Assembly (NCBI GenBank): GCA_028532985.1 | Contig: JANCIK010000009.1 | Coordinates: 1,054,001-1,118,000, forward strand | From: Stropharia rugosoannulata | Lineage: Eukaryota > Basidiomycota > Agaricomycetes > Agaricales > Strophariaceae | Direction: 5' to 3' | Length of the DNA: 64,000 nt | In this document: piece by piece, positions 11,152 to 20,569 of the stretch | Numbering within the stretch: the first letter of the stretch is position 1 | Layout: every line of letters begins with the position of its first letter | The notes under the pieces: model-generated | Databases searched by the model: none | The model's input: only the letters and a program-made list of their open reading frames with translations | Told to the model about the DNA's origin: nothing | Made by a program: the position numbers and the translations under genes

Positions 11152-14100
11152 CTAAGTTTGTCCGGCTTGGAACGCAATCCATGCCTCATTCAAAGCACCA
11201 AACACAGCATTAGCAAGCATGCGCTGCTCAACCGTCGAGTTGCGTTCATTGAGCTGAAACGCATCTCATTCAGCAGCAGCACACAAACAAGGCGGTAAAG
11301 AAAGACATACCTTATCAGGATGCACACGCGCTACCGCTTTCACATAGGCCTTTTTCACCTGCGCCGCACTCACGAGGTCGCTGAGCCCGCGCACTCGCAC
11401 GTTTTCGAGAACCTCCGGCCAGAGGACAGCATCGAGTGAAGCTATAAGTGCGCGTATGTTCGCCTCCTTCCCGCCCTTCCATGCGAGCACACGCGCATCT
11501 ACGGTGTCCTTCAATGCATGCTTCGCCGCGTCGTCTGCCTCAGCCGCGGCCGTGGTCGCCTGAAGTGCGGCGAGCGCCTTTCCAGTAGTGGCCACGGGCG
11601 GTGCTGCCCTTGGCTTTGGTTTTGGTTTTGCTGCCGGCGTGGAGTTCGGGCTGGCAACGTCTCCACGCGACACCCCACCGCCCACCATCTTGCGGCACCG
11701 TCCTTGTCCACGTCCCGCCTCTCTCCGGACGAGCTCTGGAGCCCACGAATATCCCGCGAGTACTTCCCAGTCCCGAAGGGCATCTTCCCAACTTTCCCTA
11801 GCCTCCCGACACTCAGCGCGCCGGCGCAGTGCTTTGAGGTATCCATCTGCCAGGTCTACACCAACGCCCTGGGGGTGCGTCCACGCGCTGTCCATGTCAA
11901 CCCTTACGCCATGGGCAGGAGACACATTTAGAGCAAGTCGAGCAGGGGACCAAGAAGAGTCCGGCTCCGCCCCGCTGTCCCCTATAACGCCCACGAGAGC
12001 GCAAATACAATCTTCTTCTGCGCCGCGTAGATCGCCGGCTTTCATTCGCGCGACGGCGCGATTTGTGTAGAGATGAATACATAGAAGGTGCCCAGCTGGA
12101 AGTGCGTCAAGGGCTCGGCCGTAAGCTTCGGCCGCATCCGCGTGCTGCCCAAGCTTGAACGCGGCAGTCCCCTTCGTCTTTTGCTGCAAGGCAGATGCAA
12201 GGGAAGTTTGAGAAGCAGTAGGGAGCGCACGATCCGGTATTGACGGGGCAGAGAAGGTCGTGCGTGGTGTAGGCGATGCCCGAGAACTTGAAGCTTGGGT
12301 AGATGCACCACGTACCGGTGTAGGACGGCGGGGCAGAGCAGGAGTAGAGCTCGATGCCTGTGAACGCTTAGGTAAGACTGGGCCTGGTGCGAAGAGATCA
12401 ATTTCTTCATGAACTGCTGGTCGTTGAGGTTCCTCCAACTGCCGTATGTGTTCTTTGCCTTCCTCAAAATTATCCGTAAACCCTCCTTGGCGAGTTGGCG
12501 TTACCGTCTCTTCGTCCGATAAGTGTGCATCCTGCATCCAACGTGGTCGCCCCTTTACAGTGGTATTATCCCTAAAGTCCGCTGTACCGGGGCCTGCGCG
12601 CTCTTCGTACGCTTTCACAACTTTCTCCCGCCCCTTTCCCCAGAGCTCAGTTGCACGACTGAATACACCGCGTCCAATCTCGGATGCCTGTGCTAACAAC
12701 CTGTCAGCATGTTCTTGAATTTCTGCAATTGCAGGCCCATTATCGGTAAAAGCGGCAGCCTCACGCTCTTGGCGTTCTCGTCTGGCGCGTTCACGCTCCT
12801 TCTGCCCGATAGGCGGACGACGGGTTTCTCCTGTAGGTTGGCTTCTAGATGACGTAGCACTAGGACCTGATGAACGCTCTCCACCCCCGAGTAAAGATTC
12901 CAGAGCCTGCTCTACATCTACACCGCTCGTAGTCTTGGCTAAAGCTGCGCGGGCCTGAGATACGGAGAAGCCCATTTCAACGATTTGACCCAGTATGTGA
13001 GGAGGAGGAGAAGGAGCTATACGACGATCTGGGCCATTATTGGAAGGGTCACGGTTGGGAGCAGTGTTCTTAAAGGTATTGGACGCGGCCAAATTGACAT
13101 TGGGAATAAACTTTCGAGCGGGAGCACCCAATAAGCCTAGTATATCGTCTTCTGCGTGATGTGACTCGTCTCTGGGATGACGTGAGTGCGAATCAAACGA
13201 CTCGATGGCATCGTCGTCGTCAGAAAGGTCTAATAAACCCCTTTTTATAGTCCCTTTGACCCGCTTCCCCATCTGACCGTTTCTCAGCGCGTCTACTGCA
13301 TCTTCCCGACCACCAAAGTCGAATGGTTCATCGGCAGACGCTAAGTTGCTAGGCTGGCTTCTTGAAGATTCTCCGATTAGGAAATCAATTGCACTCTGCA
13401 CATCTTGCCCATTCCCTGTTTTCGCCAGTGCAGACCGCGCCTCTGCTGGCGTAAATCCCATTGAAACGACTTGACCGACTATATGTGGTGGAGGCGAGCT
13501 TCTACCCTTTTCTGAAATGGTCGTTTGAGCATTTGTAGGTAATGCAGGGGTAGGAGCTGCCCCAAAATCTCCCAGGCCCCAGTCATCATCATCATTCACC
13601 ATGATCGCAGCCGCTGGTGCAGTAGAACTCGATATAGGAGCAGGGGTAAGTCCTAGCCCACCACCGAGTGAATCGAGTCCCGCCCAGGCATCGTGTGCGT
13701 GTGTTGACCTTTGCTGCGCTATTGGCAGACTATTATTATGAGGCTGACCTTGCGTAGAGCCCCTTTCCTTTGCCAGCCTTGCAGCTAGAGTCATCTTCGT
13801 TGAACCAGACGTAGAGGAGGAGGAAGAAAAAAGGTCGCCAAATGCATCGTTGCTTCCGCCCGTGCTCGACGTTGCGCGGGATATTGATGAAGCACCACCT
13901 AGAGGACTTGCTGTCCGTGTTGTCGTCGTGGTTGTCGTGGTTGAAGGAGTCAACGAACGAGAGACCGGGGCGGATCCTGCTCCTGTACCTAATCCGCTAC
14001 CTGACCCGTACCGAGATCCACCTCCTGTTCCTGATGCAGCAAGGAGAGAGAAAGCATCCTGATGAGACTGATAAGGTCTGTTAGGCTGTTGAAAAGCTTG

Positions 14101-14196
14101 CCGTTGGCTGGATGATGATCCTGAAGCGCTACCAAGTGTCTGCGGCTTCGGCTTCGGAGCAGCGGATGACCAGAGGTCGGCGAACGAGTCAGCCAT
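11152..14196 (-). CDS. Auxilin/SWA2-like clathrin uncoating cochaperone with UBA, TPR and J domains
   Basis: Predicted J-protein that recruits Hsp70 to strip clathrin coats from vesicles, like yeast Swa2. Two exons give about 990 residues. The N-terminus MADSFADLWSSAAPKPKPQT is followed by a long Ser/Gly/Thr-rich region. Two UBA-type domains are recognisable by matching blocks: PPPHIVGQVVSMGFTPAEAR with AIDFLIG near residue 240, and PPPHILGQIVEMGFSVSQAR with ALESLLG near residue 400. A TPR block (GTAAFKLGQHADAAEAYGRA, then LYTNRAVARMKAGDLRGAEE) sits in the C-terminal half. The end carries the J domain: VKKAYVKAVARVHPDK with the HPD triad, then after a short intron LNERNSTVEQRMLANAVFGA and NEAWIAFQAGQT. 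Domain order UBA-TPR-J equals Swa2, with one extra UBA domain. Clathrin-binding boxes were not searched in detail. Confidence in the family is high. Confidence 0.88.
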
Positions 14197-14726
14197 GTTC
14201 TATGTGCTGTGGTGATGCCCGTAGCAATTCAGCAATTATTCTCCGGACCGTAGCTTTTGCAGAGCAAGCGGGTTACAAGTAGATTAGAATTAGATTAGAA
14301 ACAGATTAGAAGAGATGTCGGAGAGCAAACGGTTGTCGTCGTGGCGTACGCGGTCCATTACCGCAGTACAGTCACGTGTAATAATTACTATCGGGCCGTA
14401 CGCTGCCGTGCAAGTTTGGGAACCTCCTTGATGCCTCCCCCAAACAGCGCTAAACCGCCGATAGCAAGAGATTAAGGAAATATGCTCCTATGTGATCCTT
14501 CAGCTTCAATGCTAGCCTATAATTATGGTCAAAGGGTAACAGGTATAGGGAATCTAGGTAAGGTAAGGTTGACGTAGGTCATAGAGGTGCCACGAAGGCG
14601 CGCAAGGATATCCAACGGTATGCATTATTGAGCTCAGCTGGACAATGCCAGCGAGGCCTTGGGCCGCAATTCACTCCGACAAATTAAAAATACAGTACTG
14701 ATTAGTAGGACCTTCTAAGGCGCATA
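14197..14726. other. Intergenic region between SWA2-like and RPN6 genes
   Basis: Holds the promoter of the leftward SWA2-like gene and the 3' flank of RPN6. Near 14280-14311 the word AGATTAGAA occurs three times in close succession, a short imperfect tandem repeat. No gene was recognised. Confidence 0.5.
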
Positions 14727-16789
14727 CTATGCGATCCGTACCGTCTGTAGAATATGTATGAGCCATCTGCGACTAGGACACAAACAACGACAAAAATCGT
14801 ACCTTAGCGTACAGTGACTCCACAACTTTCCCGACCTGGGCGAGCGTCTCGATTGCTGCCCCATAGGTGTTCTAAGTCAGAAAAAAAAAAGACTAATTGA
14901 GCGTGTGAACAGCGAGTTAATGATAGAAAATGTACATCAGCTTCAGGCTGATCATAAACGAGCAGACAGCCGCGACCCTGATCCAGCACGCCATAGAAAA
15001 CTTTGTCAAGGATCATCTGTGAAAGTCTGTAAAGAATCAGCGGGTACATCAGTCAGTTGTATTATAAACAAAGGGGAAATGCAATATTTGAAGAACCTAT
15101 ATCGCACAAAAAGCTGGGATAGGGAGTAGAAAGTTAAAATAGAACTCACTTAGCCTCTACAGCTTGCCTCTCTTGCCCGACCGTCTCCGCAACATGCTCG
15201 ATTTCGACCACTTCATACGGCTCGATGATGCGCAACAAATTCTGCTCGAGCAGTGTATCGTATAGCGCTGCGAGATGAGACCGAATCGTGGGGTCTGAAG
15301 AAAGCTCTGTTCGCAAATAGAATGCGTCAGCCAGGCAAACAACGATGCTTTGTATGGGAAGAATAGTAGCTTAGTATTTCAATAGACTACGCACCTTCCC
15401 GGTAATCGCCCAACGCCTTTTCAAAGTCTGCCAGGTTACGGTTCTGGTGTGCGCGAGCGACGGCACGCATGGCCTCCACATCGCGCATTGTGGCGTATTT
15501 CACTGCAAGCTTCATGGACAGAAGAGAGTTGACGTCTTCTGGCTGTGAAGGGTCATAATGTGTTAGTATTGGCAAGGGCGAGGGAGCAGTAGATGCAAGA
15601 TCGACAGAATAGATAGTGATGGAATGTGTAATGAATAGGCGAGAGGGGAACACCATCAAAAAACGGTACTCACAAGATTTAGCATGACTTTGCACAGCAA
15701 CATGTATTTTAGCGCGCCGAGTGCACCATCCTCTCCCTGCGAGGACATGTTTTCAAAGGCCTCGAAGAAATAGGAGTAGCCAGTAGTGTAGTCCTTGTCT
15801 TCGGCATGGAGTATTCCAGATTGGAGATCAAGGGCGGCTTGGAGGGTGGGGGGACAGTAGATCGAGTTAGCTGCTGTACGCGAGGATGTGAGAGAAGCCT
15901 GTAGAAAGCCACATATAATTAAGAAATTTATTCAACTGCTCTATTGAAAGGAAAGAATTTAAGAAATATATATACCTTAGCCTTCGCCATGTTCCCGATG
16001 CCTCGGTACACCCGACTCTCGAGCAGGTGGACCTCCGTCAGAATCATCTTGTCGTCTAAACGCTTCAATTCTGTGAGGAGGGTGTCAATAAGCGCTAATG
16101 CAGCTTTGTACTGTTGCGTCTCGAGTTGGCTGAGATAATAAGTTTGGGAAGACGTCAACATGCATATACGCAAGAAAACTGACTGGTAAATGCTTACAGG
16201 CCGACAAGACGGGTCTCGAGACTGTGCTTGAGAAAGATGCGCTTCTCTTTCTTTGCCCATGCAATATTGTCCGTTAGCGTTTGCATCTGGATAGTTTGGC
16301 TAGATGGGATGGCGTTAAAGTAATCGAGGAGCGTGCGGACTGTTGGGAGCCATGTTAGCTTGATCTACTTTTCAGAGGCTTATAATTACTGAGTTTGGCT
16401 GTCTTAGCTTTCGCGGTGGAGGACATGAAAGCCCTTGATTGTGTAATAACTTCTGCTAACCCTTGGGCGTCTCTACCCAGTTATCATTAGATAACAGTGT
16501 ATACATCAGTGGTGAAAGAGGACGTACTTGGTGTCCCGATACAGCTCTCCAAGCTTGAGAAGGGCAACTTCCTGGTCCCGAAGATCCTGGGCATTTTCTT
16601 CAGTTTTCGACGATGCTGCGGTATATGATGTGTGAGCGATCATGTTGCGTAGCAGTACGGTGTAGACGCACCAGTGGTGCCGGCTAAGATTTGCTTGTAG
16701 ATTTTCTCTGCCTCCGCAGGACGTGATGATGCAACAGATTGGGCCTGCTCGAGAAGGGCAGACACAGAGGTGGAAGAGGTGGTAGCCAT
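14727..16789 (-). CDS. RPN6: 26S proteasome regulatory lid subunit RPN6 (PSMD11)
   Basis: Non-ATPase lid subunit that clamps lid, base and core particle together in the 26S proteasome. The start at 16789 reads [20 protein letters not shown]. Exons then give [20 protein letters not shown], then [98 protein letters not shown] and the PCI/winged-helix part ending [40 protein letters not shown] and VVESLYAK. A very small last exon of 18 nt (14727-14744) after a 58-base intron encodes TVRIA and TAG; without it the frame would run on to a different tail, and KTVRIA matches the usual C-terminus. The gene is head to head with RPN7, another lid subunit, with 139 bases between start codons. Confidence 0.94.
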
Positions 16790-16928
16790 TGTGGTAAGTG
16801 GAGTTGAAGTGGAGAGAACAATCCACTTGATTGAGGGAGACGCGTCTGTTCCGTGGGATATTCAGCGCTGACGCGTCGCCCTCACTCTGTTTCCTTTTTG
16901 GTACTTTACCATCTATACCACCAACACC
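16790..16928. promoter_or_regulatory. Bidirectional promoter of RPN6 and RPN7 with twin GACGCGTC palindromes
   Basis: Only 139 bases separate the ATG codons of two proteasome lid genes. Two identical 8-base palindromes GACGCGTC lie at 16839-16846 and 16870-16877, 31 bases apart (about three helical turns). Each contains ACGCGT, which is the MluI cell-cycle box core bound by MBF in ascomycete yeasts. The yeast proteasome element GGTGGCAAA (Rpn4 site) was not seen. A role in co-regulating the two genes is inference. Confidence 0.65.
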
Positions 16929-18585
16929 ATGGCCGACGAGCTCGTTCTCCCCTACCCAAACCTCTCCGTCTCTCAGAATGCATATGTTCTATCTAACCCT
17001 GCGCTCAAATCACTTCATCCAAAGGCGCATACGGACCTATTAGAGGCTGTCAAGGCCGATGGTGCGTTGCTAATCAGCTCCTGGGTGGGCAAGGCTAAGT
17101 TTACGATGCAGAAATGGCTCCTTACTACAAGTCTTTGGCTGCTTCTAATTCTGCGATTCCCCTTGACAAAGATCTGCTGGTGAAACTTGAGAAGGCGAAT
17201 GAGGAGGAGCTGCGTCGCCTCGACGAGCGGCTTGCGGAAGCACAGAAAACAGAGGGAGAGTCAGAGATCTCAGATGCGCTCAAAGCAAGGGCATACTACC
17301 TGACCAGAATAGGCGACAAGGTGCGTATCGATAGCACATACTCACCTTTAAGTAACTTATGCTGACTATTGGTGGCAGGAACGTGCACTGGAAGCCCAAA
17401 AGCTCGCATTGGAGAAGACACCTGGACTGGGTTCGCGAATTGACATTACGCTTACAATTGTGCGCATTGGGTTCTTCTTTGGAGAAACACAGGTCGTCAC
17501 GACGAACATGGCCAAGGCAGAAAAGTCGGTCTTCCCAATCGTATAAATTCAAATATGCGCAGGAAATTACTAAACGGACTCTACACTTTCTCCAACAGGC
17601 TGATTGACGAAGGCGGTGACTGGGATCGCCGTAATCGACTAAAGGTCTACAATGGACTGCATCTCATTTCCATTCGCCAATTCGCCCGCGGCGGCACGCT
17701 CCTCCTCGACGCACTATCCACATTCACTGCAACCGAATTACTCGCATACAACGACTTTGTTTCGCTCACCGTAATAGCGAATGCACTGACGCTAAACCGA
17801 GTGGACCTCAAAAAGAAGGTGCGTATTTTTATAACAGTCTCGCCTATACAAGTGTTCAGCTGATGTCATCCCCTCAGCTTATCAGTGCGCCAGAAGTAAA
17901 CCAGGTTCTCCCCGAAGTTCCCGTCCTCGGTGATATCGTTAGAAATCTCTATGAATGCCACTATGATAAATTTTTCGTTGCTCTTGGTACGTTGAATATA
18001 TACCTTATTACATAAAACCACGTACTGATATTTCTCCATCGCCATTCTTACCTGATCTGTATGATACGCGTCACGCAGCCACTCTGGAACAGACTCACCT
18101 TTTGCCTTCGCTCATCCTCGCTCCCCACGCGAGGTACTATGTTCGTGAGATGCGGATCCTTGCATATGCCCAGCTCCTCGAGAGTTACCGAAGCCTCACT
18201 ATACAAAGTTTAAGCTCTGCGTTTGGGGTTACTGCTGAATTTATCGATAGGTACGCCATTACTCCTACTTTCTGCATCTATTCCTCTTCTGTTTGTTTGC
18301 CGACTCTTACACGGCCAGTTAACCTGCTATTATCTATTCCCTGTGTGCGGCCACCTGATCCCTTTATAATTTTTTATTCATCCTGCTCCCTGTGGCTGAC
18401 TCCCTTTGTCTAGTGAACTTTCCCGCTTCATTGCGACTGGCAGACTGCACGCATCAATCGATAAAGTCCACGGTATTGTCGAGACGACGCGGCCATCGCT
18501 CAAAAATGCGCAGTACGAAACTGTCGTGCGCCAGGGAGATATCCTGCTCAATGAGGTACAGCGGCTGAGTAAGGTGTTGTATTAA
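16929..18585 (+). CDS. RPN7: 26S proteasome regulatory lid subunit RPN7 (PSMD6)
   Basis: Non-ATPase PCI-domain lid subunit of the 26S proteasome. The first exon begins [20 protein letters not shown]; an intron then leads to [20 protein letters not shown] and the helical repeat region ([55 protein letters not shown] and [10 protein letters not shown]). Further exons give [20 protein letters not shown], then [20 protein letters not shown], the PCI core [20 protein letters not shown], then [34 protein letters not shown] and [20 protein letters not shown]. It ends VQRLSKVLY before TAA at 18583. All blocks match the family, and length fits. The gene shares a 139-base promoter with RPN6, suggesting matched expression of two neighbouring subunits of one complex. 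Confidence 0.94.
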
Positions 18586-18947
18586 TTAGAAAGACTGCCG
18601 TAGGTTGGGAATGTACACTTGTATAACACGACTTTAGCTTAGGTTTTCCCTCTTATCCATCTCGACAGGTCAACACCCCTGTTGTCTGCGAACTAACTAC
18701 ACGGGGAAAGTTATGTGATGCTCGACTCCTACCTAGCTCTGGACCAAGTGCAAACGTCTCGAGAACTCTGACGGACCATGTAACTGGAACCTTACTTCAC
18801 AGACTGTACTGCAGCGCAGCTATTACAGCATGAGATACTCAAGATAGTTCAAATAAAGCAATGGTATTTTCATGTACATTTCAAAATTATCACTTTATGC
18901 TCTCCTGTATCCCTTCACTGTTGATTGATCCCAGAACAAGGCTGGAA
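18586..18947. other. Intergenic region between convergent RPN7 and the small secreted gene
   Basis: No coding signal. Both flanking genes run into this stretch, so it should hold two 3' ends; an AATAAAG-like run (about 18853-18859) could serve in polyadenylation. Confidence 0.4.
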
Positions 18948-19184
18948 TTAAAAGTCGCAAATGCTGAGGCATTCCTCAAAGAGGGCGGCGCTATGAGGTA
19001 GTAGAGTGAAATAAGCATGATGTCGTAGAAAACGAGGCAGGGATTAGAGTTACCATTCGGCGCTTCCGAGCTCACCGTTAGCGTCGCATTCATCGAGGTC
19101 CGTAACGCATTGTGGACAGGCTGACTGTGCTGCAACGAACAACATCCCGATGTTGAGAACGAGCAGAGAAATTGCGAAGCGCAT
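18948..19184 (-). CDS. Small secreted cysteine-rich protein (57 residues)
   Basis: Not recognised as a named family. Two exons, 19054-19184 and 18948-18990, with a 63-base GT...AG intron, give 57 residues. The N-terminus MRFAISLLVLNIGMLFVAAQ is a clear signal peptide with predicted cleavage near residues 20-21. The mature chain of about 36 residues starts ACPQCVTDLDECDANGE and has six cysteines in the pattern C-x2-C-x6-C-x10-C-x6-C-x3-C, enough for three disulphides. The mature part is acidic (many Asp and Glu, almost no basic residues). I chose the splice pair because it yields the sixth cysteine, a near-typical intron length and a stop right after the last cysteine. Small secreted cysteine-rich proteins of this size are common effectors or surface proteins in fungi, but no role can be stated. 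Hairpin-forming DNA lies upstream. Confidence 0.6.
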
Positions 19185-19353
19185 GATAAGTGTAGTGTTG
19201 GAGTTCTGTTGTGTTTGTGTTCAAGGTTGGGCTGTTGAACTCTGTAGTTTTCATGGTGAACAGATAGCTTTTATACTGCACAGTGCCCTATGTTTGTCTA
19301 AACACGTAAAGAAGCTTACTGTAATTTTTTTTTTCTCTCTGGTCAGCAGCACA

Positions 19354-19391
19354 CTTTGATATTGATATTAATATCGAAAATGATATCAAAG
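19354..19391. repeat. AT-rich inverted repeat with nested palindrome
   Basis: CTTTGATAT (19354-19362) and ATATCAAAG (19383-19391) are perfect 9-base inverted repeats. Between them lies the palindrome GATATTAATATC (19364-19375). A GACTTC/GAAGTC pair follows directly. The block sits 170-210 bases upstream of the small cysteine-rich gene. Confidence 0.7.
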
Positions 19392-19418
19392 TCGACTTCC
19401 GAAGTCAAACAAAATTAG

Positions 19419-19460
19419 CATGAACGGCCCTGAATGGCCCCAGTGTAAAGGCCGTTCATG
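19419..19460. repeat. GC-rich 11-bp perfect inverted repeat
   Basis: CATGAACGGCC (19419-19429) and GGCCGTTCATG (19450-19460) are perfect inverted repeats spaced by 20 bases, able to form a stable hairpin or bind a dimeric factor. It could be the remnant of a small element or a regulatory operator. Confidence 0.75.
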
Positions 19461-20569
19461 TGTGTTATGCATGGCTGACATGGGCACTCGGATCACGGTA
19501 AGGCTACTTAATGATACCGTTTATATGAAAGATGTCGACCTGCCTTTATGGCATGTACAAAAACCATATCCAATTTTACAACAAAAGCTTGACTTGAAAA
19601 GCACAAACCTTGCGTCCTGGGCATGAGCAAAATTTGTATCTTTGAGAGGTAGACTCGTATGCGACGGCCTATCTTACGAGAAACTTCAGGGATTTCTAGA
19701 CCACGACTCCAGTATGAGTGGTATGTACTAAGCAGTGTATATCAATACGGTGTGCGAGGCGGGTCAACATCAAGCTTAAGGGTAAATGAAGAACGGTCCA
19801 CTACATATTTTTAATTGACGTCGAATCCTTTCCTCTGCACTCCATTCCTGAGAGTCCGCATCTGTTTATAGCCCTTGTCTAGACTCCTGTTGCGAACTCT
19901 TCGGTGCGATGGCTGGGAAATCTTGGGGAAATCATTAAATTTCAATAATGGTATATTTCCTCTAGCTCAGAGCAATCGACTCCATTGAGGTGTTGTTCAA
20001 GCAGTTCCTTGACGCAATTGATATAGCTTTACAACCAATGCCTACAGATCGACTGTCATCTGTTTATTTGATCTGTGAAGGAGACTAACCAATGCTAGTG
20101 AAAGTCGAGGTCTCGCCTTGTCCGAAGCTCTAATTTTGAAGATGTCAAAACTGTTCAACCCGTGCCACTGCAAAATGTCAATCCTGTCAACAAACGGATG
20201 ATCTTCCATGACATATGCCTCCCACAACTTTGTTGAAGCTACTCACATGGGCTTCAGTCGACCTAAAGTTACACCTCAATGTCTCGTAAACATCCGACAT
20301 TCCTGATTTACAAGCCTCTTCGTACCCCCGTAAGAAGGACAAAACACTTAATAAGAGAAAGAAAAACACACGAAATATCAACCGGTCCGTAGAGTCAGTC
20401 TCATATTCCCTGAGCTTGTCAAATTGTATGAACAGTGTGTGACTAGGTTTGTCCCACTAGCCGTAGAATTTCAGCTAACCAGGGATCAAGACAATTTTAT
20501 TATGGCTTTTTAACCACCCGATATCATAGAAGTTCTGCAGTAGAATTAGCGGAAAACATGCAGCTACTT
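19461..20569. other. Gene-poor interval with a possible coding fragment
   Basis: No family was recognised. Read leftward, about 20160-20440 has a hydrophobic stretch (LIFRVFFFLLLSVLSFLRGY) followed by CKSGMSDVYETLRC, and a second piece near 20090-20180 reads ILQWHGLNSFDIFKI after a plausible intron. Upstream the frame is closed by a stop, so this could be a decayed gene or an unresolved exon. Confidence 0.25.

Noticed and set aside
11518..12070. Overlapping rightward frames of 137 and 160 codons
   Set aside because: Antisense to the clearly coding TPR part of the SWA2-like gene.
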